A stretch of DNA of 16,032 nt from Paracoccaceae bacterium (lineage in GTDB: Bacteria > Pseudomonadota > Alphaproteobacteria > Rhodobacterales > Rhodobacteraceae). Shown piece after piece: positions 1 to 6,441 of the stretch; the stretch's first letter is position 1, and each line of letters begins with the position of its first letter. The notes under the pieces are model-generated. The model did no database searches, was not told the DNA's origin, and saw only the letters and a list, made by a program, of their open reading frames with translations. The stretch lies in contig SKNG01000447.1 of NCBI GenBank assembly GCA_007120685.1, forward strand, positions 1 to 16,032. Reading direction: 5' to 3'. The position numbers were made by a program, and so were the translations under genes.

Positions 1-32
1 AGCTGACGCAGGGTGAAATCGGGAAGCGCCAT
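1..32 (-). CDS. rpsB: 30S ribosomal protein S2, N-terminal fragment cut by the window edge
   Basis: Only the first ten codons and part of the next are present, reading MALPDFTLRQL on the minus strand. This matches the start of alphaproteobacterial ribosomal protein S2, usually MALPxFTMRQLLEAGVHFGHQ, a structural protein of the small ribosomal subunit. A purine-rich GGAAAGGA lies a few bases before the ATG and fits a ribosome binding site. The rest of the gene, and tsf (the usual next gene), would lie beyond the left edge. The call rests on a short but distinctive peptide. No other family I know starts this way, but the fragment is too short to exclude one. Confidence 0.72.
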   Translation of the reverse strand, partial: MALPDFTLRQ

Positions 33-149
33 GTCGTTTTCCTTTCCGGTTTGCGCCTTGGACGGGGCATCAGGGCATGACGCCCAACCGGTGGACCGCA
101 GGCGGGATGTCTCCCCGCCAGGGCCCGGCCCCGCCTGTGAAGTGCGCGC

Positions 150-178
150 GCCTTACCCCGTCGCGCAGGGCTTGGCAA
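150..178 (-). promoter_or_regulatory. Possible sigma-70-type promoter for rpsB
   Basis: Reading the minus strand, TTGCCA (173-178) and TAAGGC (150-155) are separated by exactly 17 bases, about 115 bases before the rpsB start codon. The -35 box is good; the -10 box is a weak match to TATAAT, which is common in GC-rich alphaproteobacteria. A leader of about 110 bases would leave room for the autoregulation known for rpsB mRNA in enterobacteria. Spotted by eye only. Confidence 0.3.
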
Positions 179-235
179 GGGGGGCTTGGCGAGGTCAGGA
201 CCATCGAATTTGACCGCAAGACCACGGAAGCCGAC

Positions 236-286
236 GGAAAACGGGCTTTCGAAAGCCCGTTGTAACGCGCCTTCGAAGGCGCGTTA
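236..286 (-). repeat. Paired-palindrome element, copy A (likely terminator)
   Basis: Two perfect inverted repeats lie one base apart: a 22-base palindrome at 240-261 with core ACGGGCTTTCGAAAGCCCGT, and a 24-base palindrome at 263-286 with core ACGCGCCTTCGAAGGCGCGT. Read on the minus strand, the order is GCGC-type palindrome, then GGGC-type palindrome, then TTTTCC. The same order and tail occur at 4700-4748 and 12885-12929. The element lies about 110 bases after the stop of the minus-strand TSUP gene, so it could end that transcript. The U-run is short, so factor-independent termination is plausible but unproven. Confidence 0.7.
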
Positions 287-398
287 TCCGCGACGATCCG
301 GGCGCTCGGATGGGGTGGACACCGCACAACGCGCCCAGGCGCAACGTTGCAGTGCCGGATGCGCACTCCCTGTTGATAGGACGCTTGGTCGTCGCCAC

Positions 399-1169
399 TC
401 AGATCAACCCCATAACCCCGTCATGCACCAGCTTGGCGCCGACCAGCGCCACCATCGCATACATGAACGGATAGAACACCGCCGCCCGCATCCGCCGCAC
501 CAGGGCCGCGCCGGTCAGCACCGCCACCACCGCCAGCGGCAGCATCACCAGCGCCGAACCCAGCACTGCGGCGTCGAACATGCCCAGCGCCGCATAGGGC
601 GGCACCTTTACCGCATTGACCACGGCAAAGAACACCACCGAGGTGCCGGTAAACAGCTTCGGATCCATCCCCATCGGCAGGGTATGCACCTGATAGGGCG
701 GCCCCCCGGCATGCGCGACGAAGGAGGTGAACCCGGCCAGCGCCCCCCAGAACCACGCAGCGCCGGGCCGGGTCCCGGCCGAGGCCGGCGCGCGCGCCGC
801 CCATTGCACCCAGGCCATGCGCGCCACGAAACCCAGCGCCACCAGCCCCACGATCAGCCGCACCGCCGCATCCGAGGTAAAGGCCGCCGTCGCCCAGCCA
901 ATGCCGATACCCAGCACCGCCGCCGGCAGCATGGCGCGCAGCACCGCCCATTTCACCCATCCGCGCCAGGTCCACAGGCTGACCGCATCCATCATCAGCA
1001 GGATCGGCAGCAGGATCGCGGCGGCCTGCACCGGCGGCATCACCAGCGCCATCACCGGCACGCCCATCAGCGCGAAGGCACCGCCCAGCCCACCCTTCGA
1101 CAGGCCGACCAGCGCCACCGAAACGATCGCCGCCGCCAGCACCTGCGGCACGGCGAAAACCGTCTGCAT
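399..1169 (-). CDS. TSUP family (TauE/SafE-like) membrane exporter
   Basis: The 256-residue protein is almost entirely hydrophobic, with about eight membrane segments. It shows the internal repeat typical of the TauE/SafE family: a glycine-rich GLSKGGLGGAFALMGVP stretch near residues 23-39 and a second half containing GFTSFVAHAGGPP followed by the HTLPMGMDPKLFTGTS region. Members sit in the inner membrane and move small anions such as sulfite, sulfoacetate or related C2 sulfonates; the substrate cannot be read from sequence. Start at MQTVFAV is the first methionine of the hydrophobic protein. It diverges from the coiled-coil gene at 1283 across about 110 bases and looks monocistronic, with the palindrome at 236-286 as candidate terminator. 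The family call is firm and the substrate unknown. Confidence 0.88.
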   Translation of the reverse strand: MQTVFAVPQVLAAAIVSVALVGLSKGGLGGAFALMGVPVMALVMPPVQAAAILLPILLMMDAVSLWTWRGWVKWAVLRAMLPAAVLGIGIGWATAAFTSDAAVRLIVGLVALGFVARMAWVQWAARAPASAGTRPGAAWFWGALAGFTSFVAHAGGPPYQVHTLPMGMDPKLFTGTSVVFFAVVNAVKVPPYAALGMFDAAVLGSALVMLPLAVVAVLTGAALVRRMRAAVFYPFMYAMVALVGAKLVHDGVMGLI

Positions 1170-1226
1170 GCCTGCCCTGCCCCTTTTTCCTGCAAGCCGA
1201 AACGCAACCCTGGCGGGTCACCGGCG

Positions 1227-1255
1227 TTGACTTGTTCCCCAGTCCTGCGAAACTG
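1227..1255 (+). promoter_or_regulatory. Weak candidate promoter for the coiled-coil gene
   Basis: TTGACT (1227-1232) is a near-perfect -35 box, and 17 bases later AAACTG (1250-1255) stands where a -10 box is expected but matches it poorly. The start codon follows at 1283, giving a short leader with a strong Shine-Dalgarno. If the gene is stress-induced, an alternative sigma factor may be used instead. Confidence 0.25.
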
Positions 1256-1282
1256 GACAAACCGAGGAAGGAGGACAAGCCC

Positions 1283-1570
1283 ATGACCGACCGTAAGGCC
1301 CAGGCCGACAAGATGAAGGCCACGATTGACCAGTGGAATGCCGAGATCGACAAGATGGAGGCCCAGATGCGCAAGGCCGAGGCCGATGCCAAGGTCCAGT
1401 ACGAGGCGCAGCTCAAGCAGATGAAGGCCCAGCGCGACAAGGCCGAGGAGACGCTGAAGGAGGTGCGCGACGCCTCCGAGCAGGCCTGGGAGGATATGGG
1501 CAAGGGCGTCACCGATGCCTGGAAGGCGATGAACGACAGCTTCAAGCAGGCGATGGACCGCTTCAAATAG
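1283..1570 (+). CDS. Small charged coiled-coil protein, sll1863-type stress-response family
   Basis: The product has 95 residues, no signal peptide and no membrane segment. Lys, Glu, Asp, Gln and Ala dominate, and heptad-like spacing runs from about residue 8 to 65 (for example KATIDQWNAEIDKMEAQMRK), so one long alpha-helical coiled coil is predicted. The end is a softer amphipathic segment with WEDMGKG and FKQAMDRFK. It resembles short proteins annotated in Rhodobacterales as the sll1863-type stress-response family, whose molecular role is unknown. The ATG at 1283 is chosen because AAGGAGGA lies 8 to 10 bases before it; an upstream in-frame ATG at 1232 would remove the gap from the candidate promoter. 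It is divergent from the TSUP gene and followed by the SH3 gene in the same direction. Confidence 0.75.
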   Translation: MTDRKAQADKMKATIDQWNAEIDKMEAQMRKAEADAKVQYEAQLKQMKAQRDKAEETLKEVRDASEQAWEDMGKGVTDAWKAMNDSFKQAMDRFK

Positions 1571-1587
1571 GCGGCCATGCCGGGGCG

Positions 1588-1613
1588 GCGGCGATCCTTG
1601 ACCAGGTCGCCGC
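1588..1613 (+). terminator. Possible weak hairpin after the coiled-coil gene
   Basis: GCGGCGA (1588-1594) pairs with TCGCCGC (1607-1613) around a 12-base loop, starting 17 bases after the stop codon. There is no T-run, so this may be only a processing or 3'-end stabilising hairpin. It could separate expression of the coiled-coil gene from the SH3 gene. Confidence 0.3.
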
Positions 1614-1673
1614 TTGCCCGCGCGATGCAGCGCCTCGTTGCGGTTGCTCGACGGGTTCGCCCGGGAAGGCACG

Positions 1674-2021
1674 ATGGACTTCGAAGTCACCGCAGATTGG
1701 CAGGCGAGCTATGCGCAGCCCATCCGCCTGTCGGCCGGCGAGAGTTTCTGCCTCACCGGCCGGCGCGAGGAATGGGACGGGCATGTCTGGCTCTGGGCGC
1801 GCTGCGCTGCGGGGCTGGAAGGCTGGGTGCCTGACAGCCTTGTCGTGCAGGGTCCGACGGGCCCTCGGGCGAAAGAGGATTATTCTGCCCTCGAACTGAC
1901 CTGCCGCGTGGGGGAACGCCTGACCGGCGAGCGCGAAGCCCAAGGCTGGGTCTATTGCCGAAACCGATCTGGCGCCAGCGGCTGGGTGCCGCGCCGGAAC
2001 CTGGCGGCCCTCCCGCGCTGA
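1674..2021 (+). CDS. Bacterial SH3-domain protein, two SH3-like repeats
   Basis: The 115-residue protein has no signal peptide and looks cytoplasmic. It appears to hold two SH3-like units. The first is roughly residues 5-62 (ADWQASY, LSAGESFCLTGR, WLWARCAAGLEGWVPDSLV); the second is roughly residues 70-113 (DYSALELTCRVGERL, GWVYCRNRSGASGWVPRRNL). The repeated GWVP motif at the end of each unit is the hallmark. Bacterial SH3 proteins bind proteins or cell-wall peptides, but this partner is unknown. The start at 1674 is preferred over an upstream ATG at 1614 because GGGAAGG lies just before it and the domain begins at once. The gene converges with Anbu, their stops only about 37 bases apart. 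Confidence 0.75.
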   Translation: MDFEVTADWQASYAQPIRLSAGESFCLTGRREEWDGHVWLWARCAAGLEGWVPDSLVVQGPTGPRAKEDYSALELTCRVGERLTGEREAQGWVYCRNRSGASGWVPRRNLAALPR

Positions 2022-2058
2022 GGGCGCATGGTCGGCATGTGCGGGGCGGCAAGGGCCG

Positions 2059-2787
2059 TCAGATGGTGATCTTCTGGAACGCGTCACGCAGCGCGTTCGA
2101 CCATGCCTGGGACATGGCGCCAAATACCTGATCCCCGGCCTCGATCCGCTGCTGCAGGCCGATGCGGCAGGCATCGCGCTCCATCACGCACAGATCCAGC
2201 GGCATGCCGACCGACAGGTTGGACCGCAGGGTCGAATCCATCGACAAAAGCACCGCCTTGCGCGCGTCGTCCAGCGAGGTCTCGGGCCGCACCACCCGGT
2301 CCAGGATCGGCTTGCCGTATTTATGCTCGCCGACCTGCAGAAACGGCGTATCCTCGGTCGCCTCGATGAAATTGCCCTCGGAATAGACCAGGAACAGCCG
2401 CATGTCGCCGCCCCGGCGCTGCCCGGCCACGATCATCGAGGCCGCCGCCCCCTGCCCCGGCCCGCCGGCCATCTTCTCGTCCACGCTCTGGCGGACCTCG
2501 GCCAGCGTGGCGCCGATGATCTCGGCCACCTGCAACATGGAATGGGCATGCATGATCGAGCGATGCGCGACATCATCCGGTCCGTCGATGGCCTCGCGCA
2601 GGCGCGCCAGGGTGGTCTGGGTGACGGACAGATTGCCCGCGGTCATGATGGCGATGACCCGCTCGCCCGGCTCCTCGAACAGGAACTGCTTGCGATAGGT
2701 CGAGATGTTGTCCATTCCCGCATTCGTGCGCGTGTCCGACAACAGGACAATGCCCGCCCTGAGCAAGAGCCCCACACAATAGGTCAT
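2059..2787 (-). CDS. Anbu-type proteasome-related peptidase
   Basis: The 242-residue protein belongs to the Anbu family of bacterial 20S-proteasome and HslV relatives, which form self-assembled threonine-peptidase particles. It starts MTYCVG; removing Met would expose Thr as the N-terminal nucleophile. Counting that Thr as 1, Asp17 in LLSDTRTNAG and Lys32 in TYRKQF fall where proteasomal beta subunits carry their catalytic Asp17 and Lys33. A conserved MTAGNLSVTQTTL segment follows. I chose the ATG at 2787, not the longer frame from 2850, because Thr must follow Met and GGCAGGGA lies upstream. It is the last gene of a minus-strand set with ATP-grasp, alpha-E and transglutaminase genes, the classic Anbu neighbourhood. 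Physiological substrates of Anbu are not established. A 126-base gap with a hairpin precedes it. Confidence 0.9.
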   Translation of the reverse strand: MTYCVGLLLRAGIVLLSDTRTNAGMDNISTYRKQFLFEEPGERVIAIMTAGNLSVTQTTLARLREAIDGPDDVAHRSIMHAHSMLQVAEIIGATLAEVRQSVDEKMAGGPGQGAAASMIVAGQRRGGDMRLFLVYSEGNFIEATEDTPFLQVGEHKYGKPILDRVVRPETSLDDARKAVLLSMDSTLRSNLSVGMPLDLCVMERDACRIGLQQRIEAGDQVFGAMSQAWSNALRDAFQKITI

Positions 2788-2843
2788 CGCATCCCTGCCT
2801 CGTGCCCGCGCGGGGGGCGGGCATGCCACGGCAATCCACCGCC

Positions 2844-2903
2844 CCCTCATCTTGCCTGAAATACTCTCGGGGGGTCCGGGGGGCAGACAGCCCCCCGGCC
2901 CGT
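2844..2903 (-). repeat. GC-rich intergenic repeat with a strong hairpin
   Basis: Between the transglutaminase and Anbu genes, CCGGGGGG (2876-2883) pairs with CCCCCCGG (2891-2898) around a 7-base loop. Read on the minus strand it is followed by CCCCCCGAGAGTATTTCAGG and then CAAGATGA. I recall close variants of this hairpin plus CCCCGAGGATATTT-like tail between genes in many Rhodobacterales genomes, so it is probably a dispersed family-wide element or terminator. Within this operon it could reduce or uncouple Anbu expression from the upstream genes. The match to known repeats is from memory. Confidence 0.55.
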
Positions 2904-2913
2904 CAACCCATCC

Positions 2914-3720
2914 CTACTGCTGGGCGGCTTCCACCGCAACGCTGACGTCAAGGCTTTCCACCGTCTGCCCCAAGGCCACGCCCCGGATCGGCGCGGCGTC
3001 GCGTGCATCCACTCCGCAGCCCAGCCGCACATAGCGCTCATCGGGGCAGCAACTGTTCGAGGCATCGAAACCAACCCAGCCCAGACCCTCCACCCAGATC
3101 TCGGCCCAGGCATGCGCGGCCTCATGCGGGCTGCCGTCCTCGGTGGCTTGCATATAGCCGGAAACATAGCGCGCCGGCATCTCGCGCAAATGGGCGCAGG
3201 CGATCAGCGCATGGGTATGGTCCTGGCAGACACCCTCGCCCAGCGCCAACGCTTCGGCGGCGGTGGTATGGGCATGGGTCACGCCGGGACGATAGGCGAT
3301 GGCGGCGCCGACGGCGTTGCACAGCGCATGCGCCAGCGCCAGCCCGTCCGGTGCCGCCACCGAGCGCGCCAGATCGGCCAGCGCGGCATCGACGGCGGTG
3401 GCGGGCGTCGCGCCCAGCCACGCCACCGGCGGCACCCGCTCGCGATGACCGCGCAACACGCCGGCGCAATCCGTGGTCTCCACCACGCCCTGCACGCGCA
3501 CCACCACCTCGCTCACCGGGCCGGCGATGGTCCAGCCCTGCACCTGATCGCCCGCCCCGTCGGTAAAGGCGCCGCCGGCGGTGCCCCCGGGCACCGTGAC
3601 CTGCCACTGCTCCACCCGCTGGTTGGCGCATTCGGCCGGGATCAGCCGGTGGCTTTGCACCACGCGGCGCACCGGCGGGTCGTAGCGGTAATGGCTGGTA
3701 TGGTCGATCCGGATTCTCAC
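2914..3720 (-). CDS. Transglutaminase-like cysteine protease of the Anbu/ATP-grasp cluster
   Basis: The 268-residue cytoplasmic protein has an N-terminal beta-rich domain (about 1-100, starting with the family's HTSHYRYDPPV motif) and a papain-fold transglutaminase core. The expected triad is visible: Cys165 in GEGVCQDHTH, His203 in EAAHAWAEIW and Asp219 in GWVGFDASNS. Bacterial members act as cysteine peptidases, deamidases or amide-bond-forming enzymes; the substrate is unknown. Translation starts at GTG, overlapping the TGA stop of alpha-E as GTGA, which implies translational coupling. Partnership with the ATP-grasp and alpha-E genes is widely conserved and suggests it cleaves, trims or transfers a peptide made by the ligase. 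All three catalytic residues are intact. Confidence 0.9.
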   Translation of the reverse strand: MRIRIDHTSHYRYDPPVRRVVQSHRLIPAECANQRVEQWQVTVPGGTAGGAFTDGAGDQVQGWTIAGPVSEVVVRVQGVVETTDCAGVLRGHRERVPPVAWLGATPATAVDAALADLARSVAAPDGLALAHALCNAVGAAIAYRPGVTHAHTTAAEALALGEGVCQDHTHALIACAHLREMPARYVSGYMQATEDGSPHEAAHAWAEIWVEGLGWVGFDASNSCCPDERYVRLGCGVDARDAAPIRGVALGQTVESLDVSVAVEAAQQ

Positions 3721-4670
3721 CGCTGGTCCCCGCTCAGATAGCTGTCATGGATCCTTCCGCCCAGACCAGACACCGCGCCGATGAACCGGCTCAGATATTC
3801 GTGCAGACCCTCGTCGAAGATCTGTTCGACCTGCATCTCCGCCATCTCGCCCAGAAGCCCGCGCGCGGCGGTTTGCGCCGGGGTCGAACGGCCATACCCG
3901 CGCGACAGCCGGTCCAGATGGGCGTTGAGGCCCTGCACGCTGGTGATCAGCGCGCGCGGGCATTGCGGGTTCAGGATCAGGAAATGCGCGATCCTGGCTG
4001 CCGTCACCTCGCCGCCATAGGCCCAGTGAAAGGCCCGATGCGCCGAGAGCGCGCGCAACAGCGTCACCCACTGATAATTGTCCAGGCCCGAGCCCACGAA
4101 TTCCACCTTCGGCAAGAGCACGAAATACTTCACGTCCAGCAGGCGGGCGGTGTTGTCGGCACGTTCCAGGTGATAGCCCAGATGCAGGAAATCATAGCCA
4201 TCGTTGCGCAACAGCGTGGCGTCGATGGTGCCGCGCAGCAGGGCGGCGGTGCGGATCGTCCATTCCGTCAGCCGCGACAGGCCGGTGTCGGAACGCGGCT
4301 GGCGCTCGATCTCCTGCAACTCGGCATGAGCGGTGTTCAGCGCCTCCCAGACCTGGGTGGTCAGCGCGGTACGCACGATGCGCCCGTTCTCGCGCGCGTT
4401 CCGGATGCAGGCGGCGACCGAAGCCGGGTTGTCCTGATCGAAGAACAGATGGCTCTCGATATTGCGCTGCACCGGCTCGCCATATTTGCGCGCAAAGGCA
4501 TCGGCGGTGCCGGCGGCGCGCAACAGCGCGTCCCATTCGTTGCGGAACCCCTGCCCCGCGTTCGGCAACAGCGCGATGCGCGCGCCTACCTCCAGAAACC
4601 GCGCGGCGGTCTCGGCGCGCTCCATGTAGCGGGCCAGCCAGAACAGATTGGCAGCGGTGCGGCTCAGCAT
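3717..4670 (-). CDS. Alpha-E domain protein (DUF403)
   Basis: The 317-residue protein is predicted to be all helical and starts with the family signature MLSRTAANLFWLARYMERAE. A second copy of the motif, GYHLERADNTARLLDVKYF, lies near residues 167-185, so the protein is an internal duplication of a glutamate-centred helical unit, the origin of the name. No enzymatic function is established; the constant neighbourhood with circularly permuted ATP-grasp and transglutaminase genes suggests a scaffold or accessory subunit of that system. The start at 4670 is chosen because it opens the conserved signature; the upstream extension to 4736 would run through the palindromes and is unlike the family. 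The Shine-Dalgarno is weak (GGGGCGGA). The 3' end overlaps the transglutaminase start by four bases. Confidence 0.9.
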   Translation of the reverse strand: MLSRTAANLFWLARYMERAETAARFLEVGARIALLPNAGQGFRNEWDALLRAAGTADAFARKYGEPVQRNIESHLFFDQDNPASVAACIRNARENGRIVRTALTTQVWEALNTAHAELQEIERQPRSDTGLSRLTEWTIRTAALLRGTIDATLLRNDGYDFLHLGYHLERADNTARLLDVKYFVLLPKVEFVGSGLDNYQWVTLLRALSAHRAFHWAYGGEVTAARIAHFLILNPQCPRALITSVQGLNAHLDRLSRGYGRSTPAQTAARGLLGEMAEMQVEQIFDEGLHEYLSRFIGAVSGLGGRIHDSYLSGDQR

Positions 4671-4699
4671 CCGCGCGTCCGCCCCGCGGCGCGCGGCAA

Positions 4700-4748
4700 A
4701 AGCGCGTTCGAACGCGCTTGCGCACGGGCCTTCCAAGGCCCGTTTTCC
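4700..4748 (+). repeat. Paired-palindrome element, copy B, inside the Anbu operon
   Basis: Two inverted repeats are separated by four bases: perfect 20-base AAGCGCGTTCGAACGCGCTT (4700-4719) and ACGGGCCTTCCAAGGCCCGT (4724-4743, nine-base arms around CC), followed by TTTTCC on the plus strand. It fills most of the 100-base gap between the ATP-grasp stop and the alpha-E start, both minus-strand. On the minus strand the GCGC palindrome is followed by TTTT, so it may work in either direction. In this position it would be an internal partial terminator or RNA-processing site within the operon. Confidence 0.7.
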
Positions 4749-4770
4749 CAGCTCACAACCCGCGTCCCGC

Positions 4771-6183
4771 TCATTGCGCCAACACCCATGTGTCCTTGAC
4801 CCCGCCGCCCTGGCTGGAATTCACCACCAGCGAGCCCTCGCGCAGCGCCACCCGCGTCAGCCCCCCCGGCACCAGTTCGATCCGCTCGCCCACCAGGCAA
4901 TAGGGCCGCAGATCGACATGCCGCGGCGCCACCCCCTCTTCCACGAAACTCGGCACCGTGGAGAGCGCCAGCGTCGGCTGCGCGATGTAGTTCTCCGGCC
5001 GCTCCACCAGCCGCGCCCGGAACGCCTCCACCTGCTCGGACGTCGCCTTCGGCCCCACCAGCATCCCGTAGCCGCCAGATCCATGCACCTCCTTCACCAC
5101 CAGGTCAGGCAGATGCGACAGAACATATTTCAGGTCCTCCGATTTCGCGCATTGCCAGGTCGGCACATTGGGCAGGATCGGCTCTTCGCCCAGATAGAAG
5201 CGCACCATCTCGGGCACGAAGGTATAGACCGCCTTGTCATCGGCCACGCCCGCGCCGGGCGCCGAACAGATCGTCACCCCGCCCGAGCGGTAGACATCCA
5301 TCAGCCCCGCAATGCCCAGCATGCTGTCGGGCCGGAAGCACAAGGGGTCGATGAAGGCATCATCGATGCGCCGGTAGATCACATCCACCGGCTGCGGCCC
5401 CTCGGTGGTGCGCATCCAGACCCGGTCGCCCTCGACGAACAGATCCTGCCCCTCCACCAGTTCCACCCCCATCAGATCGGCCAGGAAGCTATGCTCGTAA
5501 TAGGCCGAATTGAAATGGCCCGGCGTCAGGATGGCGATGGTCGGCTCGCGGTCGCATTTCGGCGGCGCGACCGAGGCCAGCGTGCGGCGCAGCGCCTCCG
5601 GATAGCCGTCCACCGGCTCGATCCGGTTGCCGCGGAACAGATCCGGAAACATCCGCATCATGATCTCGCGGTTTTCCAGCATGTAGCTGACGCCCGAGGG
5701 CGTGCGGCAATTGTCCTCCAGCACGAAGAACTCATCCGCCCCGGTGCGCACCAGGTCGATGCCCACGATATGGCTGAACACCCCGCGCGGCGGGCGGATG
5801 CCGGCCATGGCCTTCTCATAGGCCTCGTTCAGATAAACCAGCCGGCCCGGCACGATACCGGCGCGCACGATCTCGCCGCGGTCATAGACATCGGCGAGAA
5901 AGGCGTTGAGCGCGCGGGCCCGCTGCCTGATGCCGCGTTCCAGCCGGTGCCATTCCAGCGCCGTGAAGACACGCGGAAACATGTCGAAGGGGATCAGCCG
6001 GTCCGGGTCGCCCCCCTCGCCATAAACCGCAAAGGTGATGCCGATGCGGCGAAACAGTGCCTCGGCCTCGGCCTGCTTGAGGTTTCGCAACTCGGCCGGC
6101 ATCGCGGCTAGCCAGTCCTGCAGCTGCGCGTAGGGCGCCCGCACCGCGCCACCGCTTTTCATCTCGTCAAAAAACGCCTGCAT
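4771..6183 (-). CDS. Circularly permuted ATP-grasp protein (DUF404/DUF407, type 2)
   Basis: The 470-residue protein is a full-length member of the circularly permuted ATP-grasp family, predicted to form amide bonds with ATP through an acyl-phosphate, like glutathione- or peptide-ligases. Signatures in order: LIPFDMFPRVF, FVLEDNCRTPSGVSYMLENR, AILTPGHFNSAYYEH, DVIYRRIDDAFIDP, SAPGAGVADDKAVYTFVP, LPNVPTWQC, VVKEVHGSGGYGMLVGP (nucleotide-binding loop), YIAQPTLALSTVP, HVDLRPYCLVG and the C-terminal VNSSQGGGVKDTWVL. The start is set at 6183, giving MQAFFDEM with the usual FDEM opening; a frame open back to 6276 adds residues unlike the family. It is the first gene of the minus-strand Anbu cluster and diverges from the TRAP genes. 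The product of the ligase is unknown. Confidence 0.9.
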   Translation of the reverse strand: MQAFFDEMKSGGAVRAPYAQLQDWLAAMPAELRNLKQAEAEALFRRIGITFAVYGEGGDPDRLIPFDMFPRVFTALEWHRLERGIRQRARALNAFLADVYDRGEIVRAGIVPGRLVYLNEAYEKAMAGIRPPRGVFSHIVGIDLVRTGADEFFVLEDNCRTPSGVSYMLENREIMMRMFPDLFRGNRIEPVDGYPEALRRTLASVAPPKCDREPTIAILTPGHFNSAYYEHSFLADLMGVELVEGQDLFVEGDRVWMRTTEGPQPVDVIYRRIDDAFIDPLCFRPDSMLGIAGLMDVYRSGGVTICSAPGAGVADDKAVYTFVPEMVRFYLGEEPILPNVPTWQCAKSEDLKYVLSHLPDLVVKEVHGSGGYGMLVGPKATSEQVEAFRARLVERPENYIAQPTLALSTVPSFVEEGVAPRHVDLRPYCLVGERIELVPGGLTRVALREGSLVVNSSQGGGVKDTWVLAQ

Positions 6184-6441
6184 TTGTCCCGGGTCATGCC
6201 TGTCATCTCGCTGTAAGACTAACCGAAACCCGGCAAAGGGCAACAGCCCCCCTTGAAAGCCCGGAAGCTGCCCCAACCGATTCCAGGCATGCTGCCTGTT
6301 TCGCAGTCATCGCCTTCGGCGTCACGGCGCGTGCCGGGAGCAGCGTCGTCGCGCCTTTGTTTCCCATGGCGGTGTTGAGACTTGATCGGTTGCACGGGCA
6401 GCCTTAGCCTTCCCGATCCAGAAAACAGGGAGGAGGCAACA

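Larger units (their letters stand above)
33..398. other. Intergenic region between rpsB and the TSUP exporter gene
   Basis: This 366-base stretch separates two minus-strand genes and shows no convincing gene; its short reading frames lack family features and are products of the GC bias. It holds the possible rpsB promoter, a GC-rich hairpin around 99-120 (GGCGGG facing CCCGCC across a 6-base loop) that would lie in the rpsB leader, and the paired palindrome at 236-286, placed where the upstream TSUP transcript should end. Confidence 0.6.

Noticed and set aside
236..286. CRISPR-like or IS-end interpretation of the paired palindromes
   Set aside because: Only two units per site, no regular spacers, no transposase and no target-site duplication seen.
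186..1286. A 366-codon plus-strand open frame across the TSUP gene
   Set aside because: It is rich in His, Arg, Gln and Pro with no domain pattern and lies antisense to a clear membrane protein; it is a product of GC-rich third positions.
421..1578. A 385-codon minus-strand frame overlapping the TSUP and coiled-coil genes
   Set aside because: It runs antisense to the coiled-coil gene, then in another frame of the TSUP gene, with Gly/Ala/Arg-rich low-complexity translation.
4671..4736. N-terminal extension of alpha-E through the palindromes
   Set aside because: The family signature begins at MLSRTAANLFW (4670); the extra 22 residues are Arg/Ala-rich and partly encoded by the palindrome.
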